DNA from: Nocardia fusca NBRC 14340
GTDB lineage: Bacteria; Actinomycetota; Actinomycetes; Mycobacteriales; Mycobacteriaceae
Length of the DNA: 64,000 nt
Assembly: GCF_001618425.1 (NCBI RefSeq)
Contig: NZ_BDCU01000029.1
Location: 186,001-250,000 of the forward strand
Direction of reading: 5' to 3'
Shown here piece after piece: positions 42,168-50,868 of the stretch; the first letter of the stretch is position 1, and every line of letters begins with the position of its first letter. The position numbers and the translations under genes are program-made. Below the pieces are notes generated by a model, which did not search any database, was not told the DNA's origin, and worked only from the letters and a program-made list of their open reading frames with translations.

Positions 42168-43316
42168 TCATCCGGTTCGCGTGACGGGTGGGCGCGTTCC
42201 CGGCGTCCCGGCCGGGAGGCGGCCGATCTGCCGGCCGATGCGGGTCAGCAATTGCCGGGTCAGTTCGGGGTCTCCGGCGGTATCCCTGTCGGTGTAGTCG
42301 CCGAGGGAGTAGATGGTCGCGAATCCCGCCGCGCCCCATCGGTCCGGGGACAGCGTGCTCCGGCCCGCAACGGCAACGACCGGAACGGGGTGGGAGCGGC
42401 GGGCCAGTACCGCGGGCAGTTTGCCGTTCGCGGTCTGCTCATCGATACTTCCCTCCCCGGTGACGACCAGGTCGGCACCGGACAGGTGCCGATCGAACTC
42501 GAGCAAGTCGAGAAAGTACTCGGCGCCCGACACGATCGTGCCGCCGAGCAGTAACGCGGCGAAGCCGACTCCGCCCGCACCGCCCGCTCCGGCCGCGGCC
42601 GCGAAGGCCATCGCGTCCGGGTAGCCGCTGCGGGCGAACGCTCGGACGAGGTTGTTCAGTCCGGCGTCGAGAAACCGCACCTCGGCGGCGGTGGCCCCCT
42701 TCTGCGGCCCGTACACCGCCGCCGCGCCGTCCGGTCCGAGCAAGGGATTGGTGACATCCCCGGCGACCACGATCTCGACCCCGGCCGGCTTCGCCGCCCG
42801 CGACGAGTCGACGGTGTGGACTCGGCCCAGGCTTCGCCCGCACGCTCGCAGTCGTATTCCGTTCGCGTCGGCGAAGGTGAAGCCGAGCGCGGCGAGCAGT
42901 CCCATTCCGCCGTCGGTGCCGGCACTGCCACCGAGGGCGAGGACCAACCGGTGCGGCCGGAACCGCAACGCTTGCGCGATGGCCTGCCCGAAGCCGAGAC
43001 TGCTCGCATCCAGTGGCAGTGCGCGGCCGTTCGGCAGGGTGGTGAGGCCGCAGGTGTTGGCGACCTCCACCACGGCAGTACCGTCGCCGACGGCGATCCG
43101 CCCGTATCTCGGTGTTCCCGCCGCGCCGGCCACCGTCACCGGATGCGGCGCGAAACCGGCCGCTACCGCGGCGTCGACGCTGCCGTCACCGCCGTCGGCC
43201 AGCGGCAATCTGTCGCTGTCGGCCCCCGCCGCCGCCAAGCCCTCCGCCAGCCGGTCGGCCACCTCGGCGGCGGAGAGGCTTCCTTTGAACTTGTCCGGGG
43301 CAACCAGAACCCTCAC
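42168..43316 (-). CDS. glxK: Glycerate kinase (GlxK/GarK type)
   Basis: Protein of 382 residues. Signatures: RVLVAPDKFKGSLSAAEVAD at the N-terminus, PLADGGDGSVDAAVAAGF, LGGSAGTDGGMGLLAALGFT, VVAGDVTNPLLGPDG and YGPQKGATAAEV. It phosphorylates D-glycerate, typically to 2-phosphoglycerate, feeding lower glycolysis. It is the last gene after permease, binding protein and ATPase (42-base gap) and thus part of the LacI-controlled operon, which implies that the imported compound is degraded to glycerate. Start: GTG at 43316 behind AGGAAG. Confidence 0.9.
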   Translation of the reverse strand: MRVLVAPDKFKGSLSAAEVADRLAEGLAAAGADSDRLPLADGGDGSVDAAVAAGFAPHPVTVAGAAGTPRYGRIAVGDGTAVVEVANTCGLTTLPNGRALPLDASSLGFGQAIAQALRFRPHRLVLALGGSAGTDGGMGLLAALGFTFADANGIRLRACGRSLGRVHTVDSSRAAKPAGVEIVVAGDVTNPLLGPDGAAAVYGPQKGATAAEVRFLDAGLNNLVRAFARSGYPDAMAFAAAAGAGGAGGVGFAALLLGGTIVSGAEYFLDLLEFDRHLSGADLVVTGEGSIDEQTANGKLPAVLARRSHPVPVVAVAGRSTLSPDRWGAAGFATIYSLGDYTDRDTAGDPELTRQLLTRIGRQIGRLPAGTPGTRPPVTRTG

Positions 43317-43357
43317 GCTGTCGGCTTCCTGTCGGTGAGTCGGCGGGGATCGACATA

Positions 43358-44161
43358 TCAGTCCGCTTGCGCCACCGCGCCGAGCAGATCCCGGACCCGG
43401 TTGGCGACCGTGATGAATTCCGGCGTCTCCATCGTCGTGGCGTAGTTCCGGTGCGCGGGCAGATCGACGTCGAGCTGTTCGATGATCCGGCCCGGCCGCG
43501 GGCTCATCACGACCACCCGGTTGGCGAGGTATACGGCCTCGGCCACCGAATGGGTGACCAGCAGTACCGTGGTGCCCGTTTCCCGCCAGATCCGGTGCAG
43601 CTCGACGTTCATCCGTTCCCTGGTGAGCGCGTCGAGAGCGCCGAACGGCTCGTCCATCAGCAGCACTTCCGGTTCGTGCAGCAGGGCCCGGCACAGCGAA
43701 ACCCGCTGCTGCATACCGCCGGAGAGTTCGTGCGGCAGGGCGTCCTCGAATCCGCTGAGCCCGGTCATCTCGATCAGACGCGCGCATTCGGCCGCGGCCG
43801 CCCGTTTGTTCAGGCCGCGCATCTCGGCCTGGAGCAGGATGTTCCTGCGTACGGTCCGCCATTCCAGCAGTGCGGCGCGCTGGAATACATAGCCGATATT
43901 GCGCTGCGGCCCACGGACGGGGGCGCCGCCGAGTTCGACACTGCCCCCGCTCGGATCGGTGAGACCGGCGACGACTTTCAGCAGCGTCGATTTGCCGCAG
44001 CCGGACGGACCGACGATCGAGACGAATTCGCCCCGGCGGACCTGCAGGTCGACGTCGTGCAGTGCGGTGACCTCGCCGCGCTTGGACGCGAACCGTACGG
44101 TCAGGTCGGCTACCGCGACCGCGGTATCGGTGCCCGCGATGGTGTCGGTGGGTGTGCTCAT
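43358..44161 (-). CDS. ABC transporter ATPase (SsuB/TauB/ThiZ-like)
   Basis: Protein of 267 residues: Walker A GPSGCGKST, Q-loop YVFQRAALLEWRTV, signature LSGGMQQRVSLCRALL, Walker B LLMDEPFGALDAL, switch LVTHSVAEAVYLANR. The ALLEWRTVRRN form of the Q-loop and the C-terminal VVVMSPRPGRIIEQLDVDLP are typical of the nitrate/sulfonate/pyrimidine-type importers. It follows the binding-protein gene by 12 bases. Confidence 0.9.
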   Translation of the reverse strand: MSTPTDTIAGTDTAVAVADLTVRFASKRGEVTALHDVDLQVRRGEFVSIVGPSGCGKSTLLKVVAGLTDPSGGSVELGGAPVRGPQRNIGYVFQRAALLEWRTVRRNILLQAEMRGLNKRAAAAECARLIEMTGLSGFEDALPHELSGGMQQRVSLCRALLHEPEVLLMDEPFGALDALTRERMNVELHRIWRETGTTVLLVTHSVAEAVYLANRVVVMSPRPGRIIEQLDVDLPAHRNYATTMETPEFITVANRVRDLLGAVAQAD

Positions 44162-44173
44162 ATCGTCACCTGC

Positions 44174-45214
44174 TCACGGCTTGCCGGTGGGTGTGAACTT
44201 CGCGTCCCAGTACTTGGCCGGCTCCTCGGCTTTGTCGAGGAGCTTGGCGCTGCTGAGAACGTCGATGGTGGCGCGCCAGTTCGCTTCGGAATTGGTTCCC
44301 GGGGCCTTGCCGGCGGTTTCCGGGGTGCTGAGCAGCGGGATCGTCTGCTGCCACTGCTGGAGCAGTACCTGCCGCGGCGGCAGTTGCGGGTCCTTACCTT
44401 CCATCGCGGCGACCGCGGCCTCCGGGTTCGCGACGGCGGCAGCGAAGGCCTCGCTCGTCGCATCCACCATGGCCTGTACCAGTTCGGGCGAGGATTCGAT
44501 GGTGGCCTCGTTCGCGATCAGCCCGTTACTGAAGAAGTTCAGGCCTTGGTCGGAATACCGTAGATAGCGGACCTCCTTGCCGCTCTTGTTCGCGATGGTG
44601 GGGCCCTGGTCGTGCGCGAATCCGATGAGCCCGTCGACGCGACCCGAGAGCATCGCCGACATCTTGCCCGCCGAGTCGAGGCTCTGCTGGGTCACCTGAT
44701 CCGCCGGAACGCCCGCCTTGTCGAGATAGACCGGAAAGGTCGTGGTCGGCGCGTCACCCGCGGAGACGGCAATGGTCTTACCCGCCAGATCGGCCGGTGT
44801 CCGGATATTCGAATCGGCGAATACCTGCACTGCCGAGGGCGTGGTCTGGAGGTAGACGCCGACGCTCTTGATCTTGACGCCCTTATCGATATTGCTGAGG
44901 ACGGCGGGGGTATCGGCCCAGCCGAAGTCGGTCTGCTTCGAACCGGTCGCCTGTGCGGTTTTGGTCGAGCCCTGGCCGGCCGAAATCTGCAGATCGATAC
45001 CGTGCTTCGCGAATATCCCTTCTTGCACCCCGTAGTAGAACGGGGCGTGCTCGCCATAGGGATACCAGTTGAGCATCAGCGACACCGCGGTGGTCTTCCC
45101 GTCGGTACCGGGATCCTTCGCCGCGCTGCCACCGCCCCCGCAGCCGGTCAATACCAGGACCGATGCCACCGCGGCGGCGCCGATCGTCGTGAGTGTGCGA
45201 AATCCGAATTTCAT
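44174..45214 (-). CDS. NMT1/SsuA-like substrate-binding lipoprotein
   Basis: Protein of 346 residues. Signal TLTTIGAAAVASVLVLTGC ends in a lipobox. The NMT1/THI5-like body has VSLMLNWYPYGEHAPFYYGV and QEGIFAKHGIDLQISAGQGS, the region that contacts heteroaromatic ligands in ThiY/RibY proteins. This similarity favours a ring-shaped or pyrimidine-like ligand, but carboxylates and sugar acids also use this family. GGAGAAAG precedes the ATG. It lies between permease and ATPase genes in the LacI-linked operon. Confidence 0.9.
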   Translation of the reverse strand: MKFGFRTLTTIGAAAVASVLVLTGCGGGGSAAKDPGTDGKTTAVSLMLNWYPYGEHAPFYYGVQEGIFAKHGIDLQISAGQGSTKTAQATGSKQTDFGWADTPAVLSNIDKGVKIKSVGVYLQTTPSAVQVFADSNIRTPADLAGKTIAVSAGDAPTTTFPVYLDKAGVPADQVTQQSLDSAGKMSAMLSGRVDGLIGFAHDQGPTIANKSGKEVRYLRYSDQGLNFFSNGLIANEATIESSPELVQAMVDATSEAFAAAVANPEAAVAAMEGKDPQLPPRQVLLQQWQQTIPLLSTPETAGKAPGTNSEANWRATIDVLSSAKLLDKAEEPAKYWDAKFTPTGKP

Positions 45215-45258
45215 GCGACTTTCTCCAGCTGTGGCGCGTATGCGGTGGTTCGGCGTGC

Positions 45259-46131
45259 TCATGCCGCGCCGACGGCCGAGGCCGTGGATCGACGGGAGGC
45301 ATGCCATGGAATGAGGAACTGCTCGGCGATTTCGATGATCGCGAACAGGATGATGCCCAGTACGGACATGATGATCAGGGCGGCGAACAGCATCGCTGTG
45401 TCGATATTCCCGTTGGCCTGCAGAATCACGTAGCCGAGCCCCTCGTTCGCGCCGACGAATTCGCCGACGACGGCACCGGTGACCGCGAGGGTGGCGGCGA
45501 TCTTGAGGCCGGACATCAACTGTGGCAGCGACGCCGGAAAACGAACCTTCACGAACGTCTTCCAATTACTGGCGCCCATGGTCGAGGTGAGCTCGAGGAT
45601 TTCGGGATCCACCGAGCGCAGCCCCGCCATACCGGCGATGACGATCGGGAAGAATGCCATCAGTACGGCGACGAGGATCTTGGGGCTGGTGCCGAACCCG
45701 AGCCATACGATGAACAGCGGGGCGATCGCGATTTTGGGGATGACCTGCGCGAAGAGGATCAGCGGGTACATCGTTCGCTCGACACCACGCGAGTAGATCA
45801 TCACCAGTGCGACGGCTTCGCCGATCAGTGCGGCGATAATGAAGCCGACCACTGTTTCGTAGGTCGTCACCCAGGTGTTCTCGAGCAGGTATGCCGAGTT
45901 GTCGGCGGCGGTGCGCCAGGTATCCGCCGGCGACGGCAGAATGTAGGGCTCGACGAGCTCGAACTCGGTGACGGCCCACCAGGCGACGACGAGCGCCGCC
46001 ACCAGGGCGAGCGGCCGCCATACGGTCGACCAGAGAGTGGAGGGGGAGGGGAGCTTCCGGCGCCGCGTACGGACGGGTTGCGCCGCTTTCGGTGGGGAGG
46101 AACCGGCCTCGACGGACGTGACTACCGCCAT
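45259..46131 (-). CDS. ABC transporter permease (SsuC/ThiX-like)
   Basis: Protein of 290 residues with about six membrane segments starting at PLALVAALVVAWWAVTEFEL. EAA loop: ELTSTMGASNWKTFVKVRFP. It is the first gene of the importer operon. A 14-bp operator identical to that between lacI and its divergent operon lies 50 bases before its ATG. Confidence 0.9.
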   Translation of the reverse strand: MAVVTSVEAGSSPPKAAQPVRTRRRKLPSPSTLWSTVWRPLALVAALVVAWWAVTEFELVEPYILPSPADTWRTAADNSAYLLENTWVTTYETVVGFIIAALIGEAVALVMIYSRGVERTMYPLILFAQVIPKIAIAPLFIVWLGFGTSPKILVAVLMAFFPIVIAGMAGLRSVDPEILELTSTMGASNWKTFVKVRFPASLPQLMSGLKIAATLAVTGAVVGEFVGANEGLGYVILQANGNIDTAMLFAALIIMSVLGIILFAIIEIAEQFLIPWHASRRSTASAVGAA

Positions 46132-46180
46132 CTGGAGTCCTAAAGCTAGTAGTGGAGCGGGGTTCGCACTACACCCGCTG

Positions 46181-46194
46181 GGAATGCGCTTTCC
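46181..46194. promoter_or_regulatory. LacI-type operator GGAATGCGCTTTCC upstream of the importer operon
   Basis: It is the exact reverse complement of the site at 47363. The central CG and near-palindromic arms are typical of LacI/GalR sites. It lies between the stop of lacI and the start of the permease gene, at promoter distance. Confidence 0.85.
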
Positions 46195-46257
46195 GAAGCT
46201 GCCACCGAGGCTAGTGTGACCGGACCCACAGTGTCAAGGGTTCGTAACTTTCCCAGT

Positions 46258-47298
46258 TCAGGCGGTCCGCGGAACACTGCTTTCGCGCAGGATCACGCGT
46301 CCGGGTACGAATTCGTGGACATGCGCGGCCGTCGCGGAGTCGTCGAGCGCGAGCCGGACGGCACGCTCGCCGATCTCCACCAGCGGCAGCGCCACCGTCG
46401 ACAGACCGGGCACATGATCACGCAGCGTCGGGATATCGTCGAACCCGGCGACGCAGACATCGTCGGGGACCGCGAGGCCCAGCTCACGCCACGCCGCGAT
46501 CGCCCCGATCGCCATTACGTCGCTCACCGCGAAAACGCAGGGCGCGACGTTGCCGGCCCGCCCCGGGCGCAGGTCCAACGCGGCGGAAAGGCGACGGGCG
46601 GCACCGGCGCCCCCGTCACGGGAGAAGTCCCCCGCGATCTCCACCAGCGGTGTCACGCCCCGCGTCGCGAGCGCCTCGACGAAGCCGTTGCGCCGGTCGA
46701 CAGCGGTCCTGATATTGCCCGGCCCGCCGATGACGGCGAAATCCCGGTGCCCCTGCTCCAGCAGGGCGTGCGCCAATTCCGCTGAGGCCGAGTAGTTTTC
46801 GGGTTCCACGGCAGCACCGAAGGACAGCGGCTGCCCTATCACGACAACCTTGCCGCTGTTGTCCAGATACCGTGCGCATTCCTTCTCGAGATCGCGGTCG
46901 AGATCTCCGCTCTGGCGTGACCCCGCCAGGATGATCGCATCGGCACGGTGCGAGATGAAGGTACTCACGGATTCGCGTTCGATATCGAAATCGCGTTGCG
47001 TACTGGCCAGCAGGACGAGTTTGCCCGCCCGGCGCGCGGCCGCCTGGACGCCCTGCACGATCGAGGAGAAGTACGGATCGGCGATATCGTGCACGACGAG
47101 TCCGATCAGTCCGGTCGAAGCCCGCGCAAGGGCCTGGGCCTGGGCATTTGCCACATATCCCAGTTCGGCGGCGGCGGCGCGCACCCGGTCGGCGACACCT
47201 TCGCCGGGCACCCGCGACGAACCGTTGAGCACCCGGGACGCGGTCGCCAGGGAGACGCCCGCCCGGGTCGCGACATCTTGCAATCTCACAGCCGCCAT
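46258..47298 (-). CDS. LacI/GalR-family transcriptional regulator
   Basis: Protein of 346 residues. HTH at residues 4-23 (RLQDVATRAGVSLATASRVL) with hinge NGSSRVPGEGVADRVRAAA, then a periplasmic-binding-protein-like effector domain (LIGLVVHDIADPYFSSIVQG, AVIGGPGNIRTAVDRRNGF, CVAGFDDIPTLRDHVPGLST). Two identical 14-bp operators, one before each flanking operon, make it the probable repressor of the whole 42.1-50.7 kb locus, released by a pathway sugar or sugar acid. I chose the ATG at 47298 at the family N-terminus. Confidence 0.9.
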   Translation of the reverse strand: MAAVRLQDVATRAGVSLATASRVLNGSSRVPGEGVADRVRAAAAELGYVANAQAQALARASTGLIGLVVHDIADPYFSSIVQGVQAAARRAGKLVLLASTQRDFDIERESVSTFISHRADAIILAGSRQSGDLDRDLEKECARYLDNSGKVVVIGQPLSFGAAVEPENYSASAELAHALLEQGHRDFAVIGGPGNIRTAVDRRNGFVEALATRGVTPLVEIAGDFSRDGGAGAARRLSAALDLRPGRAGNVAPCVFAVSDVMAIGAIAAWRELGLAVPDDVCVAGFDDIPTLRDHVPGLSTVALPLVEIGERAVRLALDDSATAAHVHEFVPGRVILRESSVPRTA

Positions 47299-47362
47299 GG
47301 CCAGGTGCCTCGTTCTCTCGTCAGGCGTGGGGGTTGACCGGACTTCGGGACTAGCATAGCTT

Positions 47363-47376
47363 GGAAAGCGCATTCC
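47363..47376. promoter_or_regulatory. LacI-type operator GGAAAGCGCATTCC between lacI and the dehydrogenase operon
   Basis: Located 65 bases before lacI and 98 before the divergent dehydrogenase gene. Identical in sequence (opposite orientation) to the site at 46181. It can regulate lacI and the plus-strand operon together. Confidence 0.87.
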
Positions 47377-47474
47377 GACGCTGACTCGTCCACTCGACGT
47401 ATGCGGGTCCATCCGCATCGTCCACGACCCATTCTGCGGTCGTCAGCCACGCAAATCAGAAGAGGCACAGACCA

Positions 47475-48638
47475 ATGCCCGATTCCACTGCCCCGCGCAC
47501 GCTCCGCATCGCCATGAACGGCGTCACCGGTCGCATGGGCTACCGCCAGCACCTGATGCGATCGATCCTGCCGATCCGCGATGGCGGTGGGCTGCTGCTC
47601 CCGGACGGCACCCGCGTCCTGGTGGAGCCGGTCCTGGTCGGCCGCAACGCCGCCAAGCTCGCCGAACTCGCCGAACAGCACGGTATCGCCGAATGGAGCA
47701 CCGACGCCGCCGCCGTCATCGCCGATCCGTCCATCGATATCTACTTCGACGCGCAGGTCACCTCCCGTCGCGCCGAGGCGCTCGCGGCGGCGATGAAGGC
47801 GGGCAAACACGTCTTCACCGAGAAGCCGACCGCGGAAACGCTGGCCGAGGCCGTCGAACTCGCCCGGGTGGCGGCGAACGCCGGCGTCACCGCGGGAGTC
47901 GTGCACGACAAGCTCTACCTGCCCGGCCTGGTGAAATTGCGCAGGCTCGTCGACGAAGGCTTCTTCGGCCGCATCCTGTCGCTGCGCGGCGAATTCGGGT
48001 ACTGGGTCTTCGAAGGCGACGGCCAACCCGCCCAGCGACCCAGCTGGAACTACCGGGCCGAGGACGGCGGCGGCATCGTCGTGGACATGTTCTGCCACTG
48101 GAACTACGTGCTCGAGGGCCTGCTGGGCAAGGTCGAGGCGGTCACCGCGAAGGCGACAACCCATATACCCACCCGATGGGACGAACAGGGAAAGCCGTAT
48201 CCCGCCACCGCCGACGACGCCGCCTACGGCATCTTCGAGATGGAGAACGGCGTCGTCGCACAGATCAACTCGTCGTGGGCGGTGCGTGTGTACCGCGATG
48301 AGCTCGTCGAGTTCCAGATCGACGGCACGCACGGCTCCGCCGTCGCCGGCCTGCGCAAATGCGTCGCGCAGCATCGCTCGCACACGCCCAAGCCGGTCTG
48401 GAATCCGGATCTCCCGGTCACCGAGCCGTTCCGTGAGCAATGGTTGGAAGTCCCCGCGAACGCGGATCTGGACAACGGTTTCAAATTGCAGTGGGAGGAG
48501 TTCCTCACCGATGTGGTGAACCAACGACCGCACCGCTACGGGATGCTCTCCGCCGCCCGCGGTGTTCAGCTGGCCGAACTGGGGCTGCGCAGCTCCGCCG
48601 AAGGCCGCCGGATCGAGATCCCGGAGGTCACGCTGTGA
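47475..48638 (+). CDS. Gfo/Idh/MocA-family NAD(P)-dependent oxidoreductase
   Basis: Protein of 387 residues. N-terminal Rossmann domain begins RIAMNGVTGRMGYRQHLMRS rather than the more usual GxGxxG; the conserved EKP appears in GKHVFTEKPTAETL. C-terminal alpha/beta domain has GGGIVVDMFCHWNYVLEGLL (His in the catalytic region) and AQINSSWAVRVYRDELVEFQ. Such enzymes oxidise sugars, inositols and their acids. First gene of a three-gene operon with 4-base overlaps (GTGA, ATGA). Substrate unknown. Confidence 0.88.
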   Translation: MPDSTAPRTLRIAMNGVTGRMGYRQHLMRSILPIRDGGGLLLPDGTRVLVEPVLVGRNAAKLAELAEQHGIAEWSTDAAAVIADPSIDIYFDAQVTSRRAEALAAAMKAGKHVFTEKPTAETLAEAVELARVAANAGVTAGVVHDKLYLPGLVKLRRLVDEGFFGRILSLRGEFGYWVFEGDGQPAQRPSWNYRAEDGGGIVVDMFCHWNYVLEGLLGKVEAVTAKATTHIPTRWDEQGKPYPATADDAAYGIFEMENGVVAQINSSWAVRVYRDELVEFQIDGTHGSAVAGLRKCVAQHRSHTPKPVWNPDLPVTEPFREQWLEVPANADLDNGFKLQWEEFLTDVVNQRPHRYGMLSAARGVQLAELGLRSSAEGRRIEIPEVTL

Positions 48639-49825
48639 CCGCGACATCCACGGGTATGTCGGTCCTACTGCCCACGGACGGCCGGCTCGAACCGTACGTT
48701 CTCGGTGCGCCGGGTAGGTGGACGCGACCGGCGCGGCCGATCACCTCGCGCGTGGCCTTCGCTGCCGCGCATGTGATTCCGCGGGTGACCGGCGACAACA
48801 CACCGGGCGCGCCCGCAGGCCTCGACTGGGACGCGACGTTGGCCTACCGGCGCGAATTGTGGTCCTACGGGCTCGGTGTCGCCGATGCCATGGACACCGC
48901 ACAGCGCGGTATGGGCCTCGACTGGCAAGCGAGCGCGGAACTGATCCGGCGATCCGGCGCCGAGGCGGCCGCGGTCGGTGGCAGGCTCGCCTGCGGAGCC
49001 GGAACCGATCAGCTCGACCTCGCCGGACTCCCCGCCGGATCGGCCGGACTCGCCCGAATCGTCGATGCCTATCGCGAGCAGATCGACGTGGTGACCGACG
49101 CCGGAGCCCAGGTGATCCTGATGGCCTCGCGGGCACTCGCACAGGTCGCCCGCTCCGCCGCCGACTACCTCGCCGTCTACGAGAAACTGCTGGCCGGTGT
49201 GGATCGGCCGGTGATCCTGCACTGGCTCGGCACCATGTTCGACCCCGCGCTGCACGGATATTGGGGCAGCGCCGATATCCATACCGCCACCGAGACCTTC
49301 CGCACGCTCGTCGAGAACAACCGATCGAAGATCGACGGCGTCAAGGTGTCGCTGCTCGACGCGGCACACGAGATCGCACTGCGACGCGCACTGCCCGACG
49401 GGGTACGGCTGTACACGGGCGACGATTTCAACTATCCCGAACTGATCATCGGCGACGCCCAGGGGCATTCGGATGCACTGCTGGGTATCTTCGCGGCGAT
49501 CTACCCGGCCGCGTCCACCGCGCTCCAGGAACTCGACAACGGGAATATGACGCGTGCGTCGGAGATCCTCGGCGCCACCCAGGCACTCGGGCGGCATATC
49601 TTCGCCGCACCGACCTACTACTACAAGACGGGTATCGCGTTCTTGTCGTGGCTCAACGGCAAGCAACCGGGTTTCTCGATGGTGGCGGGACTGTCCACGG
49701 GCCGCTCCGTCCCTCATATGGCCGAATTGTTCCGGCTCGCGGACAAGGCCGGCCTGCTGTCGGACCCGGAACTGGCCGCGCACCGGATGCGGGTCTACCT
49801 CGAACTGAACGGATCGATCTCATGA
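48635..49825 (+). CDS. DUF993 family protein (dihydrodipicolinate-synthase-like TIM barrel)
   Basis: Protein of 396 residues. Conserved stretches: SRVAFAAAHVIPRVTGDNTP, LDWDATLAYRRELWSYGLGV, AQRGMGLDWQASAELIRRSG, LHWLGTMFDPALHGYWGS and KIDGVKVSLLDAAHEIALRR, where the Lys in GVKVS may be the Schiff-base residue of DHDPS-like aldolases. DUF993 proteins occur with sugar oxidoreductases in actinobacteria and proteobacteria; I know of no established reaction. The GTG at 48635 overlaps the previous TGA and has GGAGG upstream. Confidence 0.85.
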   Translation: MTATSTGMSVLLPTDGRLEPYVLGAPGRWTRPARPITSRVAFAAAHVIPRVTGDNTPGAPAGLDWDATLAYRRELWSYGLGVADAMDTAQRGMGLDWQASAELIRRSGAEAAAVGGRLACGAGTDQLDLAGLPAGSAGLARIVDAYREQIDVVTDAGAQVILMASRALAQVARSAADYLAVYEKLLAGVDRPVILHWLGTMFDPALHGYWGSADIHTATETFRTLVENNRSKIDGVKVSLLDAAHEIALRRALPDGVRLYTGDDFNYPELIIGDAQGHSDALLGIFAAIYPAASTALQELDNGNMTRASEILGATQALGRHIFAAPTYYYKTGIAFLSWLNGKQPGFSMVAGLSTGRSVPHMAELFRLADKAGLLSDPELAAHRMRVYLELNGSIS

Positions 49826-50694
49826 CATCGGTTGCGGCACGGCACACACCATTCGATCTTGCGGATCCGTACCGGTCGCTGTCGCTGAATACGGCGACGA
49901 CGAAACGGTGGACCCTCACCGAGGCGGTGGACGGCGCTGCCCGGGCGGGACTCGGCGCGGTCGGGCTGTGGCGCGATCGGGTCGACGAAATCGGTGCCGC
50001 CGCCGCGGCGAAGATCGTCGCCGACGCGGGGTTGCGTGTTTCCAGCCTGTGCCGCGGCGGCTTCCTGACCGAGCCCGGTGACGGGCAGGCGGCACTCGAC
50101 GACAACCGCCGCGCCATCGACGACGCGGCGACACTGGCCACGCGGGAACTGGTGATGGTGGTCGGCGGCATACCGGACCGGGATCTCGTCGCCGCGCGGG
50201 CGCGGGTGGACGAACGACTCGCCCAGCTGGTCCCGTATGCGGCCGAGCGCGGTGTCCGCCTGGCCCTGGAACCGCTGCACCCGATGTTCTGTGCCGACCG
50301 TGCGGTGATCTCCACCTTGGCGCAGGCGTTGTCGATGGCGCGGCCGTATCCGGCGGAGACCGTGGGCGTCGTCGTCGACACCTTCCATATCTGGTGGGAT
50401 CCTGCCGTGGCAGAGCAGATCGCACAGGCCGGGGCCGCCGGACGGATCAGCTCGTATCAGGTGTGTGACTGGCTGAATCCGATGACCGCCGATCCGCTGC
50501 TGTCGCGCGGCATGATGGGCGACGGCGTCATCGATTTCGCGACCATCGGGCAGTGGGTTCGCGCCGCCGGTTACCGCGGCGACGTCGAGGTCGAAATCTT
50601 CAATGCCGCACTATGGGCCGCCGACGGCCACGAAGTGATCGAGACGATGAAGCAGCGCTACCGAGATCTGGTCCTTCCGTCCCTCGTGGACTGA
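49822..50694 (+). CDS. Sugar phosphate isomerase/epimerase-like TIM-barrel protein
   Basis: Protein of 290 residues of the xylose-isomerase-like superfamily. Metal-binding positions are suggested by RLALEPLHPM (Glu), VVVDTFHIWWDP (Asp and His) and DVEVEIFNAALWA (Glu). It is coupled by ATGA to the DUF993 gene. Likely isomerises or epimerises a keto sugar or sugar acid between the dehydrogenase and aldolase steps, but the order is unknown. Confidence 0.88.
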   Translation: MTSVAARHTPFDLADPYRSLSLNTATTKRWTLTEAVDGAARAGLGAVGLWRDRVDEIGAAAAAKIVADAGLRVSSLCRGGFLTEPGDGQAALDDNRRAIDDAATLATRELVMVVGGIPDRDLVAARARVDERLAQLVPYAAERGVRLALEPLHPMFCADRAVISTLAQALSMARPYPAETVGVVVDTFHIWWDPAVAEQIAQAGAAGRISSYQVCDWLNPMTADPLLSRGMMGDGVIDFATIGQWVRAAGYRGDVEVEIFNAALWAADGHEVIETMKQRYRDLVLPSLVD

Positions 50695-50695
50695 A

Positions 50696-50713
50696 CCGGA
50701 CACAGTAGTCCGG
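50696..50713. terminator. Hairpin after the LacI-regulated dehydrogenase operon
   Basis: Arms CCGGAC and GTCCGG with a 6-base loop begin directly after the isomerase stop codon. Confidence 0.5.
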
Positions 50714-50868
50714 CCAGGAGTGGACAGTCGTGGGCCGGTGTCGGGCCGATCAGCCCACCGGGTGTGGGCGGACCGCTCTTTTATCGGCGGGCACCGCAGC
50801 CTCGACCTGTGCACGGATGGCCCGCGTCGTTGCCCCACCGGCGGCGCGCCGCGGGCCATAGTGGTCGG

